The translations under genes were made by a program, and so were the position numbers. Below the pieces are notes generated by a model. That model was not told where the DNA came from and ran no database searches. It was given only the letters and a program-made list of their open reading frames with translations. A stretch of 64,000 nt of DNA from Sycon ciliatum (taxonomy: Eukaryota; Porifera; Calcarea; Leucosolenida; Sycettidae): assembly GCF_964019385.1 (NCBI RefSeq), contig NC_088649.1, forward strand, positions 24,145,795-24,209,794, read 5' to 3'. Positions 1 to 9,100 of this stretch are shown here, piece after piece; within the stretch, counting starts at the first letter, position 1, and every line of letters starts with the position of its first letter.

Positions 1-140
1 TGAACCCTGCAACCAACAAAGGCGGCAGGTACAGCACTACACTTTCAAGCAGCGGAGCCCGTTGGCAACAGACCCAACACAATCAGGCATAGCTGTCTGT
101 ACCCACCAATTATGGTCGGCGTTTCAGTGGACAACAGGAC

Positions 141-1029
141 CTATCCCGTCAGTTTCAGCCTCGGAGGTACTTTCGGCAGAATGGTGCGGATGAAACGGAG
201 ATGGAAGTCAAACAAAGCCTGAACATCAGCCTGTAGCGGTCCCCAGCATTCGGACCCATAGAGTAGAGTCGACAGTACACAGGCATTGTACACTGACCGT
301 TTGATGTATATTGTCAGTGTTACATCGTGGAAAATCGATTTCTTCAGAGCGCCGAACGCTTTGGCAGCTTGTGCGATCCGGTATTTGCCACTTGCTCCGA
401 TTTTTGATCGCCTGTCGGCCAAACCGACCGATTTTGTTCCCAAAGAGGGATGACCGATTATTTTATTTTGAGCGCTTTTTAGTCCAGTTGGCCATTCGGC
501 GCTTCCAGGTCGCGTTTGGCCAGTGATTGTGCATTTACATGTACATATAGCTGTAAAATGCACGCGTGATTGCACGTGTGTGGACAGTTAAAAACGTGTT
601 CTGGGGCCCCAACAGCAAGCCATTTTCCTAAACCTTTTCACCGGGGGACACCCCCCCCCGGCAGATTTTTATCCCTCCAAGTGTGTCATGATGATTTCAT
701 CGGCCGTTGCTGTGTATGTTGGATCCAAGGTAACGAAAATACGACACAAGGGCAATCTCCATAGTTCGAATCGCGAGTGACTCTAGATTGTCATTAGAGA
801 TGTTGGGGCCAGAAACCATGAACTTGGTTTTGGTGGCACTGACGGTGAGACCAAAATCGCTGCATATGTCCACAAGTACCTCCAAGGCTGAAACTGCGGC
901 CTGGCGTGTCGCGGCCACAAGAGCGGAATCATTAGCAAACTGGCACTCCGTCAGCTCCCACACACGCACGCACACACATGCACGCACGCATGCATGCACG
1001 CACGCATGCACACACACACACACACACAA
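141..1029 (-). pseudogene. LINE reverse transcriptase fragment, disrupted
   Basis: Two minus-strand reading frames together give the second half of a non-LTR reverse transcriptase. The piece at 1029-697 carries a degenerate catalytic box (FANDSALV where FADD is usual) and the following segment ending near YLGSNI. The piece at 575-141 carries the post-catalytic segment with LSTLLYGSECW, typical of APE-class LINE ORF2. A frameshift near 600-700 separates them, and a CA/CG-rich microsatellite at 958-1028 marks the upstream break. The altered FADD box and the frame change show that it is dead. The exact clade cannot be set from this fragment. Confidence 0.75.
958..1028. repeat. CA/CGCA microsatellite
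   Basis: Alternating purine-pyrimidine repeat (ACGC and CA units) at the upstream edge of the LINE fragment. Confidence 0.9.
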
Positions 1030-1267
1030 AACGTGTCTTGCAATGGATTGGGCTTGTATGATTCAAACGCTTTGCATACTGATTGCCGTGTCTCACAAAT
1101 TTCATGGGCAATGGAAGCTGAACAAACCTGACCACGTACAATATACTCTAATTTCAGAAATTTTCGGTGCTCAATATTTTCGGTATGAGGGCAAAATGCC
1201 AGGTTAGGTGTTTAGGTACAGAGAAGCAGTTCCCTATTGGATTATGTGTGATAGTAATTGTTCCGTG

Positions 1268-1335
1268 TACAGTCAGACCTCGCTTTACCGTTTTCCACAA
1301 AATATCCGGATAGGCGAGGTAACCGGATAACTGAA
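1268..1335. repeat. pogo/Tigger-like terminal repeat relic
   Basis: A TA dinucleotide followed by CAGTCAGACCTCGCTTTACC, then within 50 bases an inverted GGCGAGGTAACCGGATAA. The CAG start, the TA flank and the 'acctcgctta-ccgg' character resemble Tc1/mariner-pogo ends. No transposase is nearby. A related end lies at 10258-10322. Confidence 0.35.
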
Positions 1336-1455
1336 CACACATACTGTACATGCATCTAGCATATCAAAAGAAGTGGCATCGCACATACATGTAGACGGGT
1401 CCTATGCAGTATAACTAGCATGCGCAATATAGGTAGGTAGGTACATTTTAGATGC

Positions 1456-2066
1456 CACCACCAGAGGGATTGACACCTTTCATCGAAGGCATCTGAGAAC
1501 AATGGCTGGCGTTAAGTTCCCGAACACAATTACCAACAAGCATCTGTACGACATCTGCGGCTCAGCACCAATTTCGCTCGAGATTGACCAACGGCGTTGG
1601 GAGTTCCTTGGTCACGTACTGAGAATGCAGAAGAGCTCTCCCCCACAGCGTGTGTTAGAGTTTTCAGCCACTGCGAGCCTGCGCGGTCGACTGGGCCGAC
1701 CCAGGACAACTCTCCTCTCAGCTCTTTCTCAGGACTGCCTAGCCCGACTCGGCATTCGCCTGGGCACGCTTAGAGGCCTTAATCAGCTGCGGCAGTTGGC
1801 AGGGGATAAGTCACGGTGGAATGGCACCCCGCGGCACTCATCTTCCTCTGCCGAGCCGCGTCCTTGACTTATCCCCTGCAGGTTGATAATCGTGCACGAA
1901 CAGTCTACCGTCTTTCTGACATTGCCACTCGAACTTGACAATAGATGCTGCTTTTCGTATGTGCAGTTACATTGAGCCATGGTGTTTTTGTCTTATGTTT
2001 GTGAATCCTTCCCGGAAGCAAATGCTGGTTTTTATGCATTCGTGTAATTACTCAGCGTTATTTGCA
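1456..2066 (+). pseudogene. LINE ORF2 C-terminus and 3' end
   Basis: Plus-strand frame from about 1456 to 1867 has the layout of the far C-terminus of LINE ORF2: FHRRHLRTMAGVKFPNT, then RRWEFLGHVLRM, then RGRLGRPRTTLL. That is the usual 'RW-LGHVLRM ... RGRP' tail downstream of the reverse transcriptase. About 200 bases of 3' untranslated sequence follow and end in a short (TAA)n run at 2067-2082. It lies opposite in orientation to the RT fragment at 141-1029. They could be two parts of one twin-primed insertion or two separate copies; the overlapping region differs in sequence, which favours separate copies. Confidence 0.7.
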
Positions 2067-2082
2067 ATAATAATAATAATAC
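2067..2082. repeat. (TAA)n run, first of three
   Basis: Short AAT/TAA run between the LINE 3' tail on the left and the truncated 5' edge of the next element on the right. It looks like the insertion target of the element at 2083-3906. Confidence 0.8.
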
Positions 2083-3906
2083 ACATCACCACGGAGGGCC
2101 GCCCCTACCTGGGTGCTCCTCTGGGCTCGGAAGCCTTCAAGACAACATTTTGCAATGCTCGAGTGGAGGCTTGGGCATCTGAGATGCGTGAGCTGGCGAA
2201 CGTGGCCGAGGCCGAGCCCCAAGCCGTGTATGCCGCACTGGTCTTTGGGTACCGTCACCGCTGGACATTCCTGATGCGCGTGTCGAGCTGTGCACCAGAC
2301 GTCTTCGAGCCTCTCGAGTCCTCTCTTCGCTCCGTCTTGTTGCCAGCTCTATTGGGTGTGCCAGTCGTCCCTGCCCCTCTACGCAGCCTTCTTGCTCTGC
2401 CTGTGCGTCATGGTGGCCTTGCAGTGCTCAATCCAGTTGAGGCTGCCCCGCAACAGCGGACAGCATCTCTGTCCATCACGAGCAGTCTCCAGCAACTTAT
2501 CGCGGACCAGTCCTCCCTCTACAGCGTGGACCCAGCAGCCATTTGCGCCGCCAAGGCTGCTGCCAAGCAAGCCCAGTCTGTGACAACCAAGACCGTCCTG
2601 CAGACAGCTGGTCCAGAGGCCCTACCACCAATGCTTCTGGAGCACCTCCAGGCCAAGGGAACAGGTGCATGGCTGACCTGTCTTCCTGTTCGCGAGCATG
2701 GATACTCCCTCGACCGGCGGTCCTTCGTTGATGCCCTATGCATTCGGTATGGCCTCACCATCCACGGTTCACCTACCGAGTGTCCATGCGGCCGGCCGTT
2801 CACCATCGACCACGCAATGATCTGCAAGTTGGGCGGCTATCCCATCCACCGGCACAACCATGTCCGCAACTACCTGGGCCAACTTCTTTCTCAAGTGTCT
2901 GAGGATGTGCAGCTGGAGCCACCGCTGCAACCTCTACCGACGGTCCGCACGTTTGACCATGGTCCTGCCCTGCTCACTGCGGACGACGCCAGACCGGACA
3001 TCAAGGCCAGGGGGTTTTGGTCGGTACAGACTGATGCATTTTTTGATGTAAGGGTGTTCTATCCCAACGCACAGTCGTACCGATCTCGCCCGCTGGCTGA
3101 GGTGTTCCAATGGCACGAGCGTCAGAAGCAGTCGGCATACGGTGCCCGGATCCGGGAAGTTGAGCACGCGTCGTTCACCCCGATCGTCCTGTCTTCCGCT
3201 GGTGCCCTGGCGAAGGAGGCCACCCGGTTCCTGAAGCTGCTCGGAACGAAGCTCTCCACCAAGCTCTCGCAGCCTTATCCCCTCGTGATGGGAAAGCTGC
3301 GGACGGACCTGGCTTTCAGCCTTGTCCGCGACTCCGTCCTGATGGTTTGTGGGAGTCGCCGTGCATTCCGTGCACCTGGTCTGGCGGCGGATGTGGATGC
3401 TGTTTCTGTGGAGGCCCGCATTCCCGCCACTACGTGACGCTAAGTCCTCCTGGGGTTTGCCGCTCTCCGGTCCTCTTTCATCCCGTTCTCCCCTCTTTTT
3501 TGGGGATTCTTTGTACTTCGTCTTTCTTGTTTTTCTTGTTCCTTTGTTTTTTGTAGGACAGATTTTTGGTGTACTGATTTCGGTCATTGTTGTGTCTGAC
3601 TCTATTCCCAATATCTAATTCTGTGGTTGGTTTTCCAACTCATTGGGTTTTGTAGTTTCCATCATGAGTTTGATTCCATCGTGAGTTTGATTCCATCGTG
3701 AGTTTTGATTCTATTTGCTATTTTTCGTTCCATTTTTGAGCTCATATTTTATTTTCCTGATTTCTTCTCCAGTGTATGTTGTATTGCATTTTAATACATT
3801 GTGTTAATTTTTTGCCCGTAAAAGAGGCTTGCACTTTTTTTTATTTTTTTTTTATAATAAATAAATGATGGTTATCATGGTTAAAAAAAAAATAATAATA
3901 ATAATA
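2083..3906 (+). mobile_element. 5'-truncated LINE with zinc knuckle and REL-type endonuclease domain
   Basis: About 450 codons of open frame (2084-3437, stop at 3435-3437), then a 3' UTR ending in (TAA)n at 3889-3907. The frame starts after the reverse transcriptase catalytic core (GRPYLGAPLGSEAFK). It continues with the region containing TGAWLTCLP and YSLDRRSFVDALCIRYG, a CCHC knuckle (CPCGRPFTIDHAMIC), and then ARPDIKARGFW followed by FFDVRVF. A CCHC knuckle followed by PD...D is the arrangement of restriction-like endonuclease (REL) LINEs, and the sequence matches a large family of such proteins I recognise from cnidarian and fish genomes. Because this reading frame is embedded in a larger open stretch, an initiator cannot be assigned. 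The 5' half, including the RT active site, is absent, so the copy is dead. (TAA)n on both sides matches the TAA preference known for R4-clade Dong elements, but the clade is not proven. Confidence 0.75.
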
Positions 3907-3907
3907 A
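3889..3907. repeat. A-rich/(TAA)n run, second of three
   Basis: A run of A followed by five to six TAA units. It is both the tail of the element on the left and the left edge of the hammerhead array. Confidence 0.85.
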
Positions 3908-4050
3908 GAAAGGTTTGCTCCCCACACCGGAGCTCGCGCTATTCCGCCGACTTTACTTGACACTTGACTGACTCACGACTGCCATCCAGAGCACACGAGA
4001 AGTCCATCGAACCTTCGACTCGGCAAACCTGCAAGAAAGCACCACTCCCT

Positions 4051-4096
4051 GCTCAATACACAGTGTTTCGGGGAATTCACCCCTCATCAGTTGAGC
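4051..4096 (-). ncRNA. Hammerhead ribozyme, type I (unit 1, minus)
   Basis: Same core as the copy at 4999-5044: stem I GCTCAA/TTGAGC, CTGATGA, stem II GGGG/CCCC, GAA, a 3-bp stem III ACA/TGT, and a GTA cleavage triplet. Predicted cut on the minus strand between 4057 and 4056. Confidence 0.9.
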
Positions 4097-4134
4097 TTGA
4101 GTAGGCTGAGGAAGATTGTGCCTGAAGAGCACCA

Positions 4135-4142
4135 CTTATATA
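4135..4142 (-). promoter_or_regulatory. TATA box of repeat unit 1
   Basis: Reads TATATAAG on the minus strand, inside the GTGCCTG...CAGGCAC inverted repeat and upstream of the hammerhead in that orientation. Confidence 0.65.
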
Positions 4143-4528
4143 GTGCTCTCCAGGCACAAACATCACCAGGGATACAAACTTACAGAGACGCTCCGCTTCC
4201 AGCGCGACAAACACCTCGTGAACACCAGATAGCAGCGTGAGTCAGTGTCGCTCCTGGACGGTGAGACATACGTCGAGGACCCTCGGTCATTCGCAACGCT
4301 GTCACCTCCAAACCAACTAGTCGCCAGCCCGCGCTGGGCACAACAGTACGAAGTAGTGGTTGCGACTTCGGCGATGATTTTGTAAGAAAGGTTTGCTCCC
4401 CACACCGGAGCTCGCGCTATTCCGCCGACTTTACTTGACACTTGACTGACTCACGACTGCCATCCAGAGCACACGAGAAGTCCATCGAACCTTCGACTCG
4501 GCAAACCTGCAAGAAAGCACCACTCCCT

Positions 4529-4574
4529 GCTCAATACACAGTGTTTCGGGGAATTCACCCCTCATCAGTTGAGC
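4529..4574 (-). ncRNA. Hammerhead ribozyme, type I (unit 2, minus)
   Basis: Identical core to the other four copies, 478 bases from the unit 1 copy. Predicted cut between 4535 and 4534 on the minus strand, so a transcript through both would release a 478-nt monomer. Confidence 0.9.
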
Positions 4575-4612
4575 TTGAGTAGGCTGAGGAAGATTGTGCC
4601 TGAAGAGCACCA

Positions 4613-4620
4613 CTTATATA
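4613..4620 (-). promoter_or_regulatory. TATA box of repeat unit 2
   Basis: TATATAAG on the minus strand in the same inverted-repeat setting as in the other units. Confidence 0.65.
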
Positions 4621-4937
4621 GTGCTCTCCAGGCACAAACATCACCAGGGATACAAACTTACAGAGACGCTCCGCTTCCAGCGCGACAAACACCTCGTGAA
4701 CACCAGATAGCAGCGTGAGTCAGTGTCGCTCCTGGACGGTGAGACATACGTCGAGGACCCTCGGTCATTCGCAACGCTGTCACCTCCAAACCAACTAGTC
4801 GCCAGCCCGCGCTGGGCACAACAGTACGTCTCACCGTCCAGGAGCGACACTGACTCACGCTGCTATCTGGTGTTCACGAGGTGTTTGTCGCGCTGGAAGC
4901 GGAGCGTCTCTGTAAGTTTGTATCCCTGGTGATGTTT

Positions 4938-4977
4938 GTGCCTGGAGAGCACTATATAAGTGGTGCTCTTCAGGCAC
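4938..4977 (+). promoter_or_regulatory. TATA box in a 15-bp inverted repeat
   Basis: TATATAAG at 4953-4960 is flanked by GTGCCTGGAGAGCAC (4938-4952) and GTGCTCTTCAGGCAC (4963-4977), complementary at 14 of 15 positions. A start site about 30 bases downstream would fall just before the hammerhead. The same block recurs at 5416-5455 and 5894-5933. This is internal promoter-like structure; initiation is inferred, not shown. Confidence 0.65.
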
Positions 4978-4998
4978 AATCTTCCTCAGCCTACTCAA

Positions 4999-5044
4999 GC
5001 TCAACTGATGAGGGGTGAATTCCCCGAAACACTGTGTATTGAGC
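4999..5044 (+). ncRNA. Hammerhead ribozyme, type I (unit 3, plus)
   Basis: Stem I 3' strand GCTCAA (4999-5004), CTGATGA (5005-5011), stem II GGGG (5012-5015), loop TGAATT, CCCC (5022-5025), GAA (5026-5028), stem III ACA-CTG-TGT (5029-5037), cleavage A5038, stem I 5' strand TTGAGC (5039-5044). Stem I extends past an internal loop (AA/AGG) into CTACTC (4991-4996) paired with GAGTGG (5048-5053, one G-U). All catalytic-core positions are intact (CUGAUGA, GAA, A15.1-U16.1, a GUA triplet). The very short stem III is typical of animal retrozyme and Penelope hammerheads, which are thought to cleave as dimers. Confidence 0.93.
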
Positions 5045-5430
5045 AGGGAGTGGTGCTTTCTTGCAGGTTTGCCGAGTCGAAGGTTCGATGGACTTCTCGT
5101 GTGCTCTGGATGGCAGTCGTGAGTCAGTCAAGTGTCAAGTAAAGTCGGCGGAATAGCGCGAGCTCCGGTGTGGGGAGCAAACCTTTCTTACAAAATCATC
5201 GCCGAAGTCGCAACCACTACTTCGTACTGTTGTGCCCAGCGCGGGCTGGCGACTAGTTGGTTTGGAGGTGACAGCGTTGCGAATGACCGAGGGTCCTCGA
5301 CGTATGTCTCACCGTCCAGGAGCGACACTGACTCACGCTGCTATCTGGTGTTCACGAGGTGTTTGTCGCGCTGGAAGCGGAGCGTCTCTGTAAGTTTGTA
5401 TCCCTGGTGATGTTTGTGCCTGGAGAGCAC

Positions 5431-5438
5431 TATATAAG
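5431..5438 (+). promoter_or_regulatory. TATA box of unit 4
   Basis: TATATAAG in the same inverted-repeat context, 478 bases after the previous one. Confidence 0.65.
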
Positions 5439-5476
5439 TGGTGCTCTTCAGGCACAATCTTCCTCAGCCTACTCAA

Positions 5477-5522
5477 GCTCAACTGATGAGGGGTGAATTC
5501 CCCGAAACACTGTGTATTGAGC
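5477..5522 (+). ncRNA. Hammerhead ribozyme, type I (unit 4, plus)
   Basis: Core identical to 4999-5044. Predicted cut after 5516, exactly 478 nt after the previous cut. Confidence 0.92.
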
Positions 5523-5908
5523 AGGGAGTGGTGCTTTCTTGCAGGTTTGCCGAGTCGAAGGTTCGATGGACTTCTCGTGTGCTCTGGATGGCAGTCGTGA
5601 GTCAGTCAAGTGTCAAGTAAAGTCGGCGGAATAGCGCGAGCTCCGGTGTGGGGAGCAAACCTTTCTTACAAAATCATCGCCGAAGTCGCAACCACTACTT
5701 CGTACTGTTGTGCCCAGCGCGGGCTGGCGACTAGTTGGTTTGGAGGTGACAGCGTTGCGAATGACCGAGGGTCCTCGACGTATGTCTCACCGTCCAGGAG
5801 CGACACTGACTCACGCTGCTATCTGGTGTTCACGAGGTGTTTGTCGCGCTGGAAGCGGAGCGTCTCTGTAAGTTTGTATCCCTGGTGATGTTTGTGCCTG
5901 GAGAGCAC

Positions 5909-5916
5909 TATATAAG
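5909..5916 (+). promoter_or_regulatory. TATA box of unit 5
   Basis: TATATAAG in the same inverted-repeat context as the other units. Confidence 0.65.
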
Positions 5917-5954
5917 TGGTGCTCTTCAGGCACAATCTTCCTCAGCCTACTCAA

Positions 5955-6000
5955 GCTCAACTGATGAGGGGTGAATTCCCCGAAACACTGTGTATTGAGC
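5955..6000 (+). ncRNA. Hammerhead ribozyme, type I (unit 5, plus)
   Basis: Core identical to the other copies; predicted cut after 5994. It lies in the last, 3'-incomplete unit, which stops at 6180 where (TAA)n begins. Confidence 0.92.
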
Positions 6001-6180
6001 AGGGAGTGGTGCTTTCTTGCAGGTTTGCCGAGTCGAAGGTTCGATGGACTTCTCGTGTGCTCTGGATGGCAGTCGTGAGTCAGTCAAGTGTCAAGTAAAG
6101 TCGGCGGAATAGCGCGAGCTCCGGTGTGGGGAGCAAACCTTTCTTACAAAATCATCGCCGAAGTCGCAACCACTACTTCG

Positions 6181-6193
6181 TAATAATAATAAG
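6181..6193. repeat. (TAA)n run, third of three
   Basis: Four TAA units join the right end of the hammerhead array to the 3' end of the minus-strand LINE. They can be read as that LINE's (TTA)n tail. Confidence 0.85.
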
Positions 6194-9100
6194 GTACATT
6201 TTTATTTGAATTCGCAGAACCAAACGGGCGGTGTCGCCCAATTACATGGAAGCGAATGGAAACAGTAAAATATTGTAGGAAATAGCCTAACATGATAGCA
6301 GGGTGTAGTACAAAGCAAAGAACGCTCAGTCAATGAATAACGTTAACGTTAGAATACAACAACGGGGAGGCGGTAAACAGCACATGACTGGTACTGTGCA
6401 AACGTTCAAAGATTCCTGTAGTGTTCAGTAGTGGGTGCTACTGCTAGCAAGACAGAACGGGAGGCAGGCTTGTTTGAACTGGTGGTACTAGGTAATACCA
6501 CGCACGTCGGATGGCAGGGTGTTCCATAAAATGGACCCGCGAGCGGTTGGACGGTCGTGGCCGGCTTTGGAGGCAGATTTGGGCACTCGAAGGCCCAAGC
6601 TGCGTTGTGCGCGCGTTGTTCGAGTACTGGGATGCTCCAGAAGGGCTTGCAGTGCATTGCTTGCCCGACCATTCGAGCAACGCCAGATCATAATAAGGGT
6701 CTTTTGCTTGTGGAGCTCTTCGATGCCATACAGCTGCAGACGAGCAAGCAGAGGTTGGGCGCTTGTGCGAGGTGGCAGGCCGAATACGGCGCGTGCCGCA
6801 CGGTTTTGCTGGACCTGAAGGCGGGACCGCTGGTCTTGTCGAAGGCACCCAGAGAACGCCACGGACCCGTAGAGCAAATCTGGCATCACAACGGATTTCA
6901 CGTACTGCTCTCTGGACTTTCTTGTAAGGCAACGGCGGGCTCTCCAGAGTGCTCCCACCTTCTGCGAGGCCTTCTTCACAACATTGTTAACGTGTTCGTC
7001 AAATCGAACGTGCTCGTCTATCGTGATGCCCAGGTACTTCGCATGGGGAACTGCTGGTAGCGGGTTTCCACGGCATTTGACAGTAATGTCTTGGCCGGAA
7101 ATTCGCAGGACATGGCTTTTGCTAGTGTTCAGGATTAGATTCCGTTCCTGGAGGTGGTAAGCAATCTCGGTTGTAGACGTTGTTAGAACTCGCGATACTT
7201 CCTGGCAATCAGGGTGGCTGAACGTGAGAGCAATATCGTCAGCAAACTGCACTGAGATGGACGGATTGGCAATGGTGGGCACATGCCTGGTGTAGATGTT
7301 GAAAAGCACGGATCCGAGAACGGAACCCTGCGGGACGCCACATGAGCATGTGCCACTGACACCAATGGATCCAGCGATTTGCACTTGTTGGGTGCGTCCT
7401 TCGAGGTACTCTGCAAACCATTGGAGTGCAGTGCCGTGAAGGCCAACTTCGAAAAGATCGCGTACAAGAATGTCATGCTTGACTTTGTCGAAAGCCTTCG
7501 ACATGTCCAGCAAACACACACCACTGGCTAGTCGCGCGTCCTTTGCATGGAGAATGTTCTCCGTCAGGAGTACCAAAGCGTCTTCAGTGCAGTGGTTTGT
7601 GCGGTATGCAAATTGCGTGGTCGGCAGGACGTCGTTTGCCGCGAGGAACCTTGTAAGCTGGCGATGTACTACCTTTTCAAGCAGCTTCGCAACAATTGGT
7701 AATAATGACACAGGTCTGTAGTTAGTGGCGACTGTTGGGTCCCCTGCTTTGTAAAGCGGCTTTACCAGGGCGTGTTTGAACGGCTTCGGTAGGCGACCGG
7801 AATGCAAGGAGGCATTGAAGAGGTCGCATAAGTGCGGGGCAACAATATCACTGCAGGCTCGCAGCAGACGGCCAGGGATCTCGTCACTGCCTGTAGCCTT
7901 GTCAGGATCGATTGTGGCGAGTAATCGCTGTACTGCGGGACAGGTCGTTGGCGTGAGAGCTGATAGTGAGTTGCGGGTGCAGGGACCATGGGGTATCTGT
8001 AGGGTGTCCGGACGACTTGGATCAGTGACAATACTATTGAAGGAGCTGCTCACTGCAGAAACATCGCATACTGGGTCCTGCCTTGCCTTGGAGCGGCCGG
8101 TTACCGCGTTCAAGGTTGACCACATTCTCCTTGGATCATGAGAGTGCTGCTCACATTGTCTGGTGAAAAAAGCGTTTCTTTTCTTGCGGATTGCGTTGGA
8201 TGCCTGAGACCGGGCTGTTTTATACCGGGAGAGTAGGATGTCATTTCCTCTATCTCCTAGCCAGCGCTTGTGTAATCTGTTTTTCTTTTGCGTGAGTTGG
8301 TACGTATCCTTGTCGAGCCAAGGTAATCTCGCAGCAGCTCTCTGGCGTCTTGACGAGAGCATGATGGGTGCATGTATGTCTAGAACTGTTTTGAACCCTT
8401 CATAGAAAGCCGTCCACATGTCGTCAACATCCATGTGGGCGGATGTAGGATTAGCGCTGAGTGCTTCGGCGAGGTCACACCGGAACTGGTCGATATCAAT
8501 GTTGCGTAAGTGGCGACGCTTTTGGCATTGCCTACCTGGACTAGTTGTGGGTATGGCGATATGGAGGTTCGCCATCACCGCGTGGTGGTCGCTAATCGAA
8601 CATTCCATGACAACGCAACTCGAGACAAAGTTATGGTCTGCTAGTACGAGGTCGATTACTGAACCATGATTCCCACTTGGAGTCGGCCGTGTGGGGGACT
8701 TCACCAAATTCGAGATGCCAAACATATTGCTGAGGTCTTGCAGGTGTGTACGATGGTGGCTGTGAGTTGTCATGTTGACGTTGAGATCGCCAATAATGGT
8801 CATGTGTGGCGCTTGCGCTTGGGCCCGCTGCAGTGACTCTTCAAGGTCCTTCCAGTAGTCAATCCCCACGTCTGGAGCTCGGTAGACGCAGGCCACTGCA
8901 TGTTGACCCTGGCCGCCTTTGATCGATATCCAGACAGCTTCTAGGCCGTTCAAAGACAGTTCGGGACAAGGTCGGATTGGCAAAGAAGATTTGTAATATA
9001 TACACGTACCTCCTCCTCGTCTACCCACGCGGTCTGTCCTTGTGAGGTTGTATCCAGGAATGGCTACTTCTCCGTCACCAATAGTGCTGTCTAGCCAGGT

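Larger units (their letters stand above)
3905..5668. repeat. Giant inverted repeat, arms about 841 bp, loop 82 bp
   Basis: Bases pair with a coordinate sum of 9573: 4741-4745 (GAGAC) pairs with 4828-4832 (GTCTC), and this continues outward to 3905/5668. The loop 4746-4827 is the stretch of unit sequence that occurs only once at the turn. The right arm then continues one further unit beyond the left arm. Confidence 0.9.
3905..6184. mobile_element. Retrozyme-like array: 478-bp units with hammerhead ribozymes, head-to-head
   Basis: A 478-bp unit is repeated with almost no divergence. One complete and one partial unit lie on the minus strand (3908-4827), followed by almost three units on the plus strand (4828-6180). 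The flip creates a near-perfect inverted repeat (3905-4745 against 4828-5668) with an 82-base loop. Every unit has a TATATAAG box nested in a 15-bp inverted repeat and, about 40 bases downstream, a complete type I hammerhead. Tandem units with a type I hammerhead are the hallmark of animal retrozymes, and such hammerheads also occur in terminal repeats of Penelope-like elements. There is no protein-coding signal: the short open frames only repeat with the unit. Both ends of the array abut (TAA)n. No Penelope reverse transcriptase is present in the window. Confidence 0.9.

Noticed and set aside
5132..5888. Repeated 92-codon and 60-codon open frames in the 478-bp array as a protein family
   Set aside because: They recur only because the DNA repeats, overlap the TATA box and ribozyme, occur in mirrored form on both strands, and show no domain-like pattern.
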